A DNA stretch of 64,000 bases from Maylandia zebra (taxonomy: Eukaryota; Chordata; Actinopteri; Cichliformes; Cichlidae): NCBI RefSeq assembly GCF_041146795.1, contig NC_135177.1:19667560-19731559 (forward strand), given 5' to 3'. Position 1 is the first letter of the stretch. Each line of letters starts with the position of its first letter. The notes beneath the pieces were generated by a model that saw nothing but the letters and a program-made list of their open reading frames with translations, ran no database searches and was not told the DNA's origin. A program made the translations under genes and the position numbers. Below are positions 36,805 through 50,429 of this stretch, in pieces.

Positions 36805-39800
36805 CTAACTGCACTTTGACCCAAACACTGAGTTTTCGACTGGCTTCGCAGTTTCTCTAGACTCTAGGTTTTCATTGTTTTCTCCATCTTCTTCACCTGA
36901 CTCAGTGTTCTGACCTGATTCTGTACTCTGATTAGACACCGAAGCTCTGCGTGTCTGCTGATAGGATGAGCAGAGATCCTGCCATTTCTTTCGATTGGCA
37001 TCGATGCCATCCATCATTGGCTGTAACTTTCTGTTGAGTTTCAGCAGTGCCTGGAGAGAAAGAATGATATTAATAGTTTAATTACTATTACCTTTTCATA
37101 AGACCTAAATGCTTAACTTAAATCATAAAGGGTTGTCTGACCTGGTAAAGAGGTTTACAGATCCCATCAATCCATTCAAGCTGTAAGGCAGGTAGTTCAT
37201 CTTTGCGATTGCGGTCAAAGATTGCCTAGAGAGAGATCTAGTTATATTAAGAAAATTGTGGAAAATTGTGTGACTGACTTTTAAAGCTTCCTTACTTACT
37301 GCTGGGATTAACTTAAGCTCTGACCTCTCCCTATCACCTTGCTCGAAGAATTCACTTGTAACCAGCTCTGCAACCTGTGCAGATCGAGGGAAACAAATTA
37401 GTTAACTCTAAAAATGATGTACCAGTTTGCTGTTAATAATGGCTTAAACGTACTTTGTTATTTTGTCCTTATTTTAATTTAAATTAAATGAGAAGAACAA
37501 TTATCTTTCTATTAGTATGGTACTATTATGGGTCATGCTAACGCATCACATGCATTATTTTAGAAAAAAAAAACACATGCACAGGACTGTAAACTAAGCT
37601 TTGGAAATATAATTTGGTTGTGTATAAAAAAAATCAAATGAGTGTTTGTGTCCAAGTAAAATTAAGTAAATGGATTAGTGAGCTAATTTAATTTAATGAG
37701 AAAGCTCTAGGAAACATGCATCCTTGACCTAGATAGAACAACTGTATGGGTCAAGGATGCAAAAAAAAACTTTTTAAATGGCCTTTAGGAAGTGCCCTTA
37801 TGCTCTTTTTGGAAAAGTCCCAAAGAAACTGAAGCGATGTTTGTGGCACTACCTTAGATGGATTTTTTAATCTAATCTATCCTCCAGTGTCCTGTACCTG
37901 TAACATATTCATGACATGGATATATTATAAGAATCCTCTTAATATAGCCATGGCTCAGGGCCACTAGGAAGCAAGTGCATATTCCGGAGTGTATGGAAAA
38001 GACCTTCTTTGGTTGTATTGCAATTATGTACTTCTTAGCATATATTGGGGAAAAAAAGAAGATGTATCACAATAAGGATTATTATAAATGCAGCTTCTAA
38101 CAATATCACAATGCCCTGGTGTATAAGGTCATGTACACAACCTAGCATCCTTTCTGGCCATTCGGACCCATACATAGCAAGAGCAGCTGCGTTAATAATT
38201 ACTATCAGTGATTAAAACATTAGCAGCCTGGATGAAGGGATAGTGAAAGGCTCAAACCTGTTTGGATATCTTCCAGGGACGAGTGACTGCACCCAGATCG
38301 CATGCTGTCATCAACATAGACCTGTTGATGACATTAAAGCTCATTTCCATCTCTTTTTTTTAAATTCAGTTATAGTTTGTGTTATTTTGATTTATTTGTA
38401 TATAAATGTAGAAACCTGAGAACTTCTCTGTGTCCTTCATCAGTCCAGCTGAACTCTCCAGACAGAACATATTCAAAAAACTTGGTTCTGCGCCTTGCAA
38501 TTAAAAGAGATAATCAAGGACAGAAAAAAAAGTTGAAGCACAATTTGTCCCCCTCCCCATCTTGGTAACCACCCAAGTGGAAGAGCTTTGTAATGACAAA
38601 AAAATGTGAAAATTATTGTTCAGAATATGGTAATACATCCAATAATTTATAATGATGTATGTAAGTTTACAAGTCACAAACTATTTTGGCCTTGAATGCC
38701 GTGAGGAAAAAAAAGCAACACTTACTCAAAGTGCAAAGTAAGGTCTGTGGAGAGAATAGCCTGCTTCAATAGTTGCATCATGTTGCTGTACTCTTTAGAG
38801 CTTAGGTTTGCAAAGATATTGTGACCCTGTGAAATAAAAACACAATAGCATGCAATACAGTGGGTACACACGCAAAAGCAGACGAGGATGAGTAATAGTG
38901 GCTAAAATGTCTCCTTAAATCCAATGCACCGGTAAAGTCATTGCTCACTGTCAAAAGAAGCTCCCTTTAGAAATGTTAATTAGCAGCGTGTTTGGACTTT
39001 CTCTGTCCGCTGCTAAAAGAAATCGATAAAAAAACACGGATCCCAATGATCAAACTGATTTTCACCTGAGACAAAGCAGCCCCTCGACTTTACTCGAACT
39101 TTTTAAACAGTGGCTTTCTGTTAGCCTAATGGTCTCAGTCCAACACTTTTAAATTGAATGAAGTCTGTGCATTTGTGTTTTCTGTTATTTTGAATGTGTT
39201 TTCTTGCTGAGCTGATGTTTAGTTTAATCTAAAGGGACAGAAATTGCCGACTAGCCTCAGGCCATAGCATGTATTACTGATCCACAATTGAGCTGATTAA
39301 ATAACATTTCAAAAATACACCAATGTCTGTCCTTGATTTTTTTTTTTTGACTCTGGTATTTTCGTTTCATATTCAAACCGCTATCTATAAGAAAATAAAG
39401 AAAAAAATATTAATTTATCTATCTAACTGACACCATATGACGTTATTTATTCAAATTAATCATCAAGATTTCATTAAGGATTAAGTAAATATTATTTTCT
39501 TTTATCAGTTGGAAGTTACAGAACCTTGAACAAGGAAAGCAAACTATTAAGATAAAAAAAAGAAACCTCTGCAAAAACATAAGAATTACATGGAATTTAT
39601 CAAAAAATAGAAAAATATTAGCCTGACCTCACTTTGCAGGATCATGACTGCATGGTTGAAGTGATGATGCTCCAGGGTGGCTGATGTCCCGTAAAGCAGG
39701 GCCAGAGCAGAACCTGTCCTGCAGGAACAACAGAGTAGTTACACTTCTCTGCATTAACAAGACACCAGTTCCAAAATCCACAGGCCTCTGTGGCGTACTT

Positions 39801-42800
39801 AGCTTGAAATGCATTGTTGGTGCCTCTGTGGTCTAAGTCATGGCACAAACAGCCAACCATCAGTGCCAATATCTCTGCATCTGACAGGACATCCTGGAAA
39901 CTTGCTGTCTACACAATGCAAAGCAGATGGCCACATTCTTACTGAGTAATTTTAAATCTATTCTGTTTCATTTATTTTAACTAAATATTTAATGTACTTT
40001 TATAGGATATTTTGCATCAGTTAGGATAGGATAGGACATAGAAGCAACCCTAAGCAATAAGAGACCAAATCCACCACCATATGACTTCTTAGAAATACCT
40101 TGGATATACCTCTTAGAAATTTTTATATAGTTTATTCCATAGATCTATCTATTTGTGGGCATGCAAAACAACTTTACATCATTGCTTCTGTAAGATATAC
40201 ATCTGACTTTTTTTGCTCTATGTTAAAATTTACCGTGATCATAACGAACATGCACTGCGACACATTGAAAGCATGCCTCCAGTTATGGTATGCCACAGTT
40301 CGATAGTTCTTCCTCACAGTCAGAAGCCAGCGGCACAAAACCTACAGACAGATATACAGAAGGTATGATCATGTTTATGTATGGATGGATAAACATATTA
40401 CAGGGCACATTTCATGGCCTTACCTCATAGTCAATTTTAAACTTTTGGACAACACCAAGTTCCAGAAACATCCTGAGAGAAGCCGTGATCATGGCGTCGT
40501 TGTCCAATGAAAAGTCGTTGAAGTGAAACTCATCAATGCCTAACTCACTGCTCAGGGGGATCTTGGCAGCCTTAGGGGGAGAGGACAGTGCTGTCAGTCA
40601 CAGAGTGCCACTGAAGGATGACAGCATAGGCAAACAGCCTTCCGGTTTACGTTGCACCTTTATCTACTGACACATTTCACTATTTTCCTGATGTTGGTAT
40701 AGTGCCTTTATGCATTATATAATGTTTTTATTTGATTAGTTCTGAGGATTACCTTCAGTCTGTCAACTTCCACCTTGGAGCAGGTAGCGTGATAGGACAA
40801 CATCTGAAAAACAGAAAATAATGCAAAACACTGATGTATTAAAAAAAAAAAAAACTGTCCCAGATAGTGAGGTGATGTCATGAGGGGATGGCCTAAATAA
40901 CATAAGACTAGCTCTCTAATGTACACTCACTGCTAAAAAAGATAATTAATATTTACCAAGAGTGTTGATGTTTTTTATCTGTATTCACCGTCCTATGTAA
41001 TCAGATCAAAGTAAATATGTATCTGCTTTTAAAGCCAATTTGTTGCTATATTTTGGCGTCTCTAATCACAAAAAAATCCATCAGGTGATGAAAGAAACAT
41101 CAAAGATTGTGTGACAGAAATACAGCTGTGTTTGTTGTCCTTGATGAAAACTGAGCAGACCTGCACGTGTATTTATCATTAATAATTTAAAAGCAACTAA
41201 AATATTTATGGTAAAGAAGAGGAATCATGTTTTCTGAGGATAATGTGACTGCTCAGGTTAGATACTGGGCACTGGAACAGAACGCAGACTGAGACACCAA
41301 TGAATGTAAAGAGCCTCTGCTAAGATTAGCAGTAACAGTGGTGACACAGCATTTTTCTGGAATCGATAATTTCTCATACAGGTAGTTTGAATTCATTTTA
41401 CCGTGTGTCCTAAAATATGTTTTCATTTCAGAGTAGTGTCACTGAAAATTATTATTTTTTCCCGTATATACCACATATTTCTAATACTGCTCCCAAATTG
41501 CTTAGTAATTTGTAATATCTTACAGTTTTGGAATTGTAAGATTTAGCATTAAGTTTATTGAAGTTTGCTTTTTTCCCACAATAAATATAGACCCATTTAT
41601 GAATAAGAGTTGATTGGATTATTGCTACAGCTTATATTGTTATTGATACCATTGACCATAGTATTTTACTGCAGAGATCAGAACACACTGAAAGTATTAA
41701 AGGAATCCAGCTCTGCAACAGCGCGACTCTATCTGATAGATTCCAATTTGTGTGTGTAAATGGAGAGTTACACATAAAAGTTAGTCATGGAGCTCCACAG
41801 CGTTGCATGCTGGTATCAATACTTTTAATATTTTACATGCTTCCCTTAGGCTGTATATTTAGAAGACATTACAGATATTTCCATTGCTATGCAGATGACA
41901 CTCAGCTTTATTTACTCATTCACACTGTCCTGAATCTCTAAAATTAGCAATATTCTGTTTCAAAGTGATGCTGAAAAGCTACTTCATGCACTTATCTAAT
42001 ACTATTACTCTTGTAATTCATTATTTTCAGGGCACTCTAAAAGCTCCCTGAAAAACCTTCAGTTGATCCAAAACAAGAGTACCGACAGGGACCAGAAAGA
42101 GAGATCATATATCTCCCATATTAGTTTCTCTTCACTGGCTCACTGTTAAATTTAGAATAGAATTAAAAATAAATTTCCTTACATACAAAGTAATCAGGTA
42201 AATGTAAATAGAAGGTAGTAGTAAATATACATCAAATTACAGTACCATATTTTCCTAACAGCTCACCTTTCTATCAGGCTGCTGGCCTACTTTTTATTTG
42301 TAGAGTTTCTAAAAGTAGAATGGTAGGCAGAACCTTCAGCTTTCAGGCTCCCTTTTTCCTTCGTACTCTTATAAAATGCTTCCTTATTTAGGGTTGTGTG
42401 ATTGATGGGGTTTTCTTTCTAATTTTGTTGGGTCTTTACTCTTACTTTGATGCAACTATAGTTGTGAACTTGCACTATATAAATAAAATTGATTTGAATT
42501 GATATCAGATTATACTACCCATTTGATAGACTGGTAACTTGTGTAAACCACCACTCTCCTGTGTCAACTAGAAAGGCTTCAGCTCCTCTGCAACCCTAGT
42601 TAGAGAACTGGTTAAGAAAATGGATGGATGGATTACATGGAATCATCAAAACATAAAAGAAAACATAAAGTAAAGCGCTGTACAAATACAGGCCATTTAC
42701 CATAAAAGAAAACTGGCACATGACAAAAAAAAAGAAATTATTGTATAGAAAAAGATACATAAATATCTTTTATCCTCCAGAGAGACATAGAGTGATGGAT

Positions 42801-45800
42801 AGAAGAACAGGCTTACATCCAGTGCTACAGACTGTTTAGCCCATGTCTTCTTAACTTGATTGTACATCATTGTGTTGTTGATTCCAAGGCCACAGAATAT
42901 CACAAATGCCTGCACACAAACAACAGGCCAGAGGAAAAATATGAAACATGAAAAGAACCTGCGGATCTACAGTGTCACAGTGCAGACCAAACAGAAGGTT
43001 GCTAGTGTAGCTTAACCTCAAATAGCCTCTGATCTGCATCATCGAAGGTCTTCCTGTCCAGGCGGTTCAGAATTTGTGCAACCCCTGTGGAAAATATACA
43101 TAAATCATGACTATAACATGAGGACTTGTTTCCAGTGAAACAAAACTGATTATTTTCTGGTTCACTTACCAATTATCTGATGAGTTCGATTCCAGATAGG
43201 AACACATAACACTGATCTGATATGAAACCCTGAAGCTTGATCTGCCTGCAAAGAGAGAAGCCATTTTTTACTTTTTTTGGGGGGGGGGAACTGATATTCT
43301 TGCAGTGATAACAACGGTGCAAATGACTCATATTATCTGACTGTTTTTTAAATAAAAGCCTCAGATCTGATAAATACACTACACTGTGTATACCTCAGCA
43401 TCAAAGCGTGGGTCCTGGCACACATCACTGATGTTAACAGGCAGTCCTGTTGAAGCCACCAGCTCAGCAATACTGTTATTGATTAGCCAGTCAGAACAGG
43501 ATAACTTCTCCATGCTGATGTGGGCACTATTACAAAGAGGAAGCAACAGTCAAACATTAATATACAGAAACACTGACTACAAATTTTATCACAGTGAAAT
43601 GCAAGTCTTCTTTTAATGTTAATCATATTTGTGTTTATTGTAATTCTGCAGTAGTGATCTATGAGCAAAATCTCCTTAACCTGATGTCACGGTCCACATT
43701 GCACAAAGGAGACATGAGTTCAAATGTCTTTGAGAACTTCACAACCTATGAGAAAAATCATATATCACTGCAATCAGAAATAAAGTCATTCAGCAAATTA
43801 AAAAAAAAAAAGGTTATAATGACTTTGGTTTAGTTATACACTGAAAATCAAGCAGCAGATGAATCTGTGAGGAAATGGGAAAAGAAAGGTCTCACAGGTG
43901 AGTCAATGTCCTCCAGAAGAAGCACAGAGCAACGTTCACACTGCAGCAGAGTCAGCGCTCGCTGCATGATCTTCCTGACAATCTTTTCCAGGTCGGTCTG
44001 TTCCTCAAACAGGTCATTGACCACCTCCAGCAAAGCCTGTAGCAGCAACAATAAACACCGTAACTTCATTTGTTCATTACACAAACATATTTCCACATTC
44101 CTGATAGAATATCACGCTGCTGAAGTTAATGTAAGCCTAACTTGTGAAAGGCAAGCATACAGCATGTTAATGTGTTTTGGAGTGATTATTGTGTTCAGTT
44201 ATGTTTTTGTAAAAGCACAGTTTAAAACTTCTCACCCTGCTCCTTTCATACTCCTTGCGAGACTCTGAAAACAACTTAGCATTGGAAATCGATATTCCAC
44301 AGAATGGTAGATACATCTGCAGCACCTGAATGAAAGCACAAAAAAGTGGAGAAAGGCATGCACAATGTCTGCATGCTAATAATGACATAAAGCCGAATAA
44401 GAGAACCAGAAAGAGTAAATGCACATACAAAGATCATGATGGAGTCAGCTGCTTCTCAGTGCAAATTTCTCTCAAATAGATTTGCTGTTAATGAAGTACT
44501 GATTCAGAGAAAGAGACTTAGTAAGACATCAAAGGCCTTAAAATGTCTGGACAAGCTGCCGGATGAAGCTTTTTCTCCTCCCTATTTTTACAGTCTTTGT
44601 TGCTGAAAAATAGTTTCTGAGGTTGCTCTGCCAAAGTTATATTTAGTGCTTTGTTTTATATACACTTGAAAAAGAAGCTTAAATCTCTCACAGCTTCTTT
44701 GAAGTTGAGCGTTAGAGCATACTATACGGATTCACAATGCATTTATTTCCACAAGTTTTTTCTGCCACCTTGTGGATGAATTTGTCAGTGCAACTGGTCT
44801 GCACGCAGAAGCAAACTTGTGATTTTTACAAACTGTAAATATCAGCATTGATGCAGTTTTTTGTCTTTGTTTTGTTTTTACCAAACCCTCCAATCTCCAG
44901 GATGTACGAAATATTATTGTCTCGTCAGCAAACTCTGAGAATTAAATTGTACTCATAAGCAGCGGAGCCGTAAATGAAGCTATAACACACATATATTCTA
45001 GTAAGCCCATTTCAACTGGAACAGGGAGCAACTGAAAGTAACACTTTTCTTACTGTGTGTATGCACAGGCGAACGTATTTAATGCTCCACGCTTGAGTAA
45101 AAGCTTGACCTCTTCTCTTCCATTTTCTTGTGTTTTGATTCCAAGGGAACACTTTACCCCTCTCCGCAGCCATTAAGATGCAAATTACAAACAATATTTC
45201 CAGTTGCATGGCAAGTGTTAGTGTTGGGTGGTGGGGTAGACGATGCACCAGTTAAATTTAACTCCCTCGTTAAATGCCCTTAATGGCGCGATAAGTAATA
45301 TTGAAGAAGATGAATATGAATGTGAAGCCCGCTGGTACGACAGGCGAATGATTTTCTTCTCTTCAGCATAACAGAGCCTCACCTTCTCGTCATCCTCAGT
45401 AAATGGGGTGCCGATTGGATTTTTGTTAATAGCTTGTACAACACCTATGACTTCTCCATCACTGTTGCAGATGGCCATACAGAGGATGGACTGAGTCTTG
45501 TACCCGGTCAGCTTGTCAATCTCATCACTGAAGCGGTGATCCTGGAATTGTGGTTATATAAACATACAGGCTATTACATATTTATTGACTGGAGTCCACA
45601 TTAAAAAACACACACACACATCCCAGCTCTACATTCCTTCACCATATGCGCGTTTGTCTCGTAAAGCCTATGATAAAGCATCCGCAGCGTTTAGGTCTGA
45701 CTCTTGGGCTTGTAAATTTGAGTCTCTGTTGATTGAAACTGTTTTTACTATAAGCAGAGAGACTCTTGTACCCCTCACTGGCACGTACCTATGCTGCTGG

Positions 45801-47069
45801 AGTAGTAGATCGCATGTTTCCTTAGTTTCCCAAGCAGCCCGGGGCGATGATATAATGATGTGGTGCTCAAGTCTAGCATATAATACCAGATTTAGTTTGT
45901 GGGGGGAAAAAATATAGTGATTGGTTTTCCTTTTCTTTGACTATTGTATTTTTTGTATCCAAAAGAACCTGCATTTGGTATTCGGAACGACGTGCGCAGT
46001 TGAAGTTCTGAGGAGTGGGATAGTTTTGCCAACACCTGAATACCTCTGCTGGCAAAAACCAAAACAAAAAAGTCCCATTACTTTGAAAAAGACACACATT
46101 TGTGGATGCTTTTAACTTGGGAATGCAGCTGAAGGTGGACCTGAAACCTGATGTGTATTGCAGAAATTTTTCTTTTACTACTACAAAACTCGGGTCCAAT
46201 ACCCGACATCATCATGTACTGATATCCGCCAGCTTAAATGGACGCACATAAATTAAGAATACAAATTCTATTGATCATAACGGTGTACACTTTACCTCAT
46301 ATGCGTTTGAGATGTTTACAGTCTCCCCGTGCTCTGCCACATATCCAATGATACCTTTCCCCCATGGCACTTGCACTTCATTGGAGTTAAGAGTGCTAGA
46401 TGATGGTCTGACTGTAGTGCCTGAATGCACATCAAAGAACTTGGAAACCAGAGTCCTCTTGTGAGGGGGTCCTTCAACGAGGAAAAGCGAACACCTGTCT
46501 GCATCCACAAGAATGCAGACATTGATCAGGATTTTATAACTCAGATTTGTTAAGTCCAACTCGTTGGAGATATCTTTCACGAGCTCTAAGAAAAACTCCC
46601 TCTCGTTGGTTTCTTTAAGTCTGTATTTATAGTCAATGGCGCTGGATGCGTACTGAGGCACATTGACCCTGGACTCCAGCAGGGCGCTCAGGATGTGCGC
46701 GGTAGTGGGAGGCAGTGAACTGGCTTTACGCAGGAGCGCACGGCGCCTCATGCTGGACTGGGACTCGTGTTCGCTCAAACTCACGTGCTCGTCGTATGTC
46801 CAGTGTGCAGTGGTGGCTTTGGACCGAGCAAAGTTCCGTCGCAGCTCCATGTGGGACGATCTGCGCCGGAGTCCGTCAGCACTGGTCGGCCACAGTGGGT
46901 CCATGGCAGCGCCCCGCTTCTCCTCGACAGAGGACACTTTCGACGGCTGATGCTCCTTCAACCACCTGCTAACCTGGTCACATTTGGCTTTCCGAACGAG
47001 ATACTCCTCGAACAGATCCGGGTGGCAATCCAAAAACGCCTCTATATCCGAGAAGTCAAACGCTGTCAT
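36805..47069 (-). CDS. pde11a: dual-specificity cAMP/cGMP phosphodiesterase 11A, 20 coding exons
   Basis: Coding exons, 5' to 3' on the minus strand: 47069-46296, 45541-45383, 44325-44236, 44036-43896, 43745-43681, 43526-43394, 43245-43170, 43084-43017, 42909-42817, 40803-40753, 40570-40424, 40341-40234, 39908-39799, 39718-39628, 38826-38726, 38493-38416, 38321-38258, 37374-37300, 37225-37142, 37050-36805. They sum to 2754 bases, all in phase: 917 residues against 933 in human PDE11A4. PDE11A hydrolyses cAMP and cGMP in the cytosol. The N-terminus ([20 protein letters not shown]) and [20 protein letters not shown] block are the long-isoform type. GAF-A covers about 170-340 and GAF-B about 350-510. 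The catalytic domain is at about 560-850, with metal ligands H622 (HNWRH), H658/D659 ([13 protein letters not shown]) and D770 (TACDLGA), and purine-binding Q823. The last exon's tail is Ser/Glu-rich and poorly conserved. The start is the first ATG in the frame (TTG codons precede it). No disabling change is seen. Confidence 0.97.
41630..42505 (+). mobile_element. L2-type LINE remnant in pde11a intron
   Basis: Plus-strand sequence keeps the reverse-transcriptase signature YADDTQLYL (about 41885-41915), preceded by a GAPQ-like block near 41790. It ends in 'actatataaataaaattgatttgaattga' (about 42472-42502), the L2-like 3' end with (GAATT)n tail. Frames are broken. It lies antisense to pde11a in the 2-kb intron between coding exons 9 and 10. 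Confidence 0.82.
42668..42703 (+). mobile_element. SINE tail fragment
   Basis: The words 'taaagcgctgtacaaatacaggccatttacca' match the 3' tail of the SINE at 61691-61986, read in the opposite orientation. Only the tail is present. Confidence 0.6.
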
Positions 47070-47094
47070 AGTGAAAGCAGCTGTGAAGACCAAA

Positions 47095-47605
47095 TGAGAT
47101 TCTTAAATGTAACAGAGCAGGAGTTAGATGGGAGTGAGGGAGTGAGGCAGCTACATTCGAGCTTCACAGAGAAGTGATGAGCTCAAAACATTTTTATATG
47201 CATTCCTAGTATGACCCAGTATAGTTCCCCTTGTTCTCCCCCAAAATACAGGCAGCAGAAGTGGTCAAATAAATTCACTTTTCACAAGAGACGAGCTACA
47301 GCTGTCCGTCAAACGAGAGATTGAGCTGTTTCTCTGGGGATTTCTGTGGAATAGTATGCAGAGGTGTGGAAAAACACAGCGCCTATTCTCCCCAGCAATA
47401 AAAAACAGAAAAAAGAAAAGACAACTGCAGGGCAGTGTCTTTAGTGCCTCTCTTTATTCTGTACCACCAGAGACACTCAGCTCACCATAAAGTCAGTGAT
47501 GTTTCAGTTACATTTACAGGAAAAACGCTGTTTTTAATGTACATTTAAATAATGAAGCTGTTTGAACAGATGGCCAAAGTAAACATGCACATTGTATTTT
47601 AAATG
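47095..47605. other. pde11a upstream region
   Basis: Immediate 5' flank of pde11a. The coding start is preceded by a splice-acceptor-like 'tcttcacag' on the minus strand, so the 5' UTR may be split. No TATA or clear CpG island is seen; the GC-rich part is within coding exon 1. Confidence 0.4.
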
Positions 47606-47606
47606 T

Positions 47607-47808
<202 letters not shown>

Positions 47809-48096
47809 GCTCTGACTTGCTTTATGAACAGCTCTGAATAACTCAAGGGCACTTGCCTCCCAGCTAACAGAATGTGACTGAATAGTTGGAGAATGAAATG
47901 AAAACATTTAAATAAAATCTGTTAATTTACCACATTTTTTCCCCAAGCAACTCTATGCAAATGAGGAAAAAATGGTGTAATTTTATTTAAAACTATTTTC
48001 ATTGTACTGACAAATGCACCTATGTTACCTTGGAGTCTCACGCACACACACACACACATGCACACAAGCCCACACACTGTGCTCTGTGATTGTGAA

Positions 48097-48097
<1 letters not shown>

Positions 48098-48161
<64 letters not shown>
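48098..48161 (+). repeat. (TG)n dinucleotide repeat
   Basis: About 32 uninterrupted TG units, with smaller CA patches just before it at 48041-48058. Alternating purine-pyrimidine DNA of this length can adopt left-handed (Z) form. Confidence 0.97.
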
Positions 48162-48162
<1 letters not shown>

Positions 48163-49185
48163 CCTGAAACATGAAATTAAAGAAAAATTCTCCCGAGCTG
48201 TGAGCTTTGAAGTGTGAGTTCACAGGTTCATCTTTTTTTCTTTCATCCTTAGCTCACATGAAAGAAACATCATGGATGTCTTCATAAGTCCTTTCAGAAA
48301 GCTTATAGTCCGCCAACAAGACAAGGACGGATTTGTAACTGGGCACTGAAGACGAGTGCAAGAGTCAGTGTGTGTGTGTCTGTCTTTCAACCATCAACAC
48401 ATTCTCTTTTTTCAGCAGTTAGAAAGTAACATTTTTATTTATTTAGTTTTGTCGTTTTGCCTCTGTACACCACTAAATCTGATTTTAAGTCATTATCCAT
48501 TTCCCACCGTGAAGTGTTGTTTGAGCAGGGAATATAGCCCTGTGCACTTCTCATTTAATCAGCAGCCACATCATCAATAAACACCAGTGATCCGGTTCCA
48601 CTGGCAGCCATATATGCACATGTCACCATGTTTGTCAAACCATTAGCTTTTTCTTTCCTTCTCCATACTTCTCTTCTCCCATTATTCTAGTACAGTTTAG
48701 TCTTTGTTTCATTTGTCAGATAATGCAGCCTCCTTTATCTGGTTTTTGGCAAAGTCTAACTTTTTACTGAGTGTAAACAGTGGTTTGCATCTTGCTGTAA
48801 ACCAATCTCTGTGTTTCCATTCATGAAGGCATTTCTTGGTTGCAGACTTCCTCGCTTTTAACTTTGAACATTTTTAACTTTGTTAGATGTTATTAAGTTT
48901 TCTGGCTGCAATTCTAAGACCTTATCTGTTTGCACTGAAGCTGAATTTTGTTTGTGTCTGATTGTGCTGTGTTTGCAGGGTAAGATAGCTTAATAAAATT
49001 GCTAAAAGCAATATTACTACAACATAATTGGCACCGCAAAGCTGATGAGACCTGACAGTCTTTAGCTTCACTTGTGGCTTTCAGAGGTTAGAAGGTGAAG
49101 TTTAATTTCTGCTCTCCTTTAACAGGTTTTGACCAGTGAGGTTATTTTTTTGTGAAGTCAGTCTTTTTCTGACAAAGTTGTATTT
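48162..49185. other. intergenic spacer, nothing assigned
   Basis: Part of the divergent spacer between pde11a and spmip4. No exon or element is recognised. Confidence 0.45.
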
Positions 49186-49189
49186 TTAC

Positions 49190-49461
49190 TCAGTTGTATA
49201 AAGCATTTGTATTCTATTTTTATCCTATTGTATATTTTATTCTATTTATTCTACTGTATATAGTATTTTATTTTATTCTATTCTGTACAGTTGTGTACAG
49301 TATTTTATTCCTATTGTATTCTAATTTTTGCTATATAACTTTTGCACTGTCCACTTCCTGCTATGACAAAACAAATTTCCCACGTGTGGGACTAATAAAG
49401 GTTATCTTATCTTATCTTATCTTATCTTATCTTATCTTATCTTATCTTATCTTATCTTATC
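49190..49461 (+). mobile_element. LINE 3' end with (TTATC)12 tail
   Basis: AT-rich 'ttattctattctgtacag' text leads to 'ttgcactgtccacttcctgctatgac' and 'gtgtgggactaataaaggttatc', followed by about 12 TTATC units at 49402-49461. The same 3' end, with another tail unit, is at 3462-3560 in reverse. A shared end plus a variable tandem tail indicates a non-LTR retrotransposon; the clade is unsure. Confidence 0.65.
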
Positions 49462-49464
49462 AAC

Positions 49465-50400
49465 AAATGTCACATGATGACAGTGGTGAGCTAATTTTTC
49501 ACAATGTGTCTGAAGTTCTTGGCATGAGAGCTACAGATAAGGCTGGTTTCCTGTTGTTGTTGCAAATCATCCACTAACTGTCAACTTCCATCTGCACAAT
49601 AACCTAATATTAGGGAAAGCACTGCAGCTGCACATTTATAATGCAGCAGCGGGAACTATAATCCGGAGAGAGAGCGGCAGCTCTGCTGGGCCAGAGCAGG
49701 GTAATTGGTTACTGGACTTAGCTTATGCTGCTTGATAGGACTTGCATGTTTTGCTGAGACTTTGGACAAGGTCTCTTGAGAATCCCAATTAAAAAGCAGA
49801 ATGCAGAATGGGTCTTGTGAGTTAACAAACAAGGTTTGCTGCTTGGAAAGCAGTCCAAATCGCGTTCAATAAAAGGCAGCCGCACGCATTGATTGAAAAA
49901 CTGGTATTTTAATGCAATTTTCAGGTTTCTGGATTTAGTGTATCTTCAATAAACTTCTTACTACTAGGCATAAAAAAGACCCTGCATGAATAATAGAGTG
50001 TTTGCAGTGGTTCAAACCATTTTTGTTGTTTTATTTGAGAGTTGGTCTGGTCTGGAAAGGTCTCTCCCATAATTTTCACATATTAAGCAAATCTGGATCC
50101 AGTAACATCTGAATGGGAATCTAATGCTGTGGCCTTTTGGTCACTGTGCATAAAGGCAGAGCATATCACAGCAGCTTTAAATGTAATATGCCTATGTTTT
50201 GTAGTTACTTATTTAGCCATAAATATTTTATGTTACATAATAAAGAAACATTTTCAGGGGGTTTAATATCATAAATCTTGTTTTCAAATTAAAAACGAAT
50301 GTAATTGTTTTGGGGACAAGTGTGAAAAGGAAAATTGAAGGATGATATCAATTTACTATCATTACACATGAAAGAGCTGGCTCAGCAGGAATAAAAGTTT
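49465..50400. other. intergenic spacer, nothing assigned
   Basis: No recognised feature. Confidence 0.45.
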
Positions 50401-50429
50401 TTCAATCACCTTTATTTCTTTAACAGGAA

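Noticed and set aside
48014-48223. ORFs of alternating Cys-Val and Thr-His
   Set aside because: Artefacts of the TG/CA dinucleotide repeat.
49402-49461. Regular direct repeats that could suggest a CRISPR-like array
   Set aside because: Units are 5 bases with no spacers; it is the tandem tail of a LINE 3' end in a vertebrate genome.
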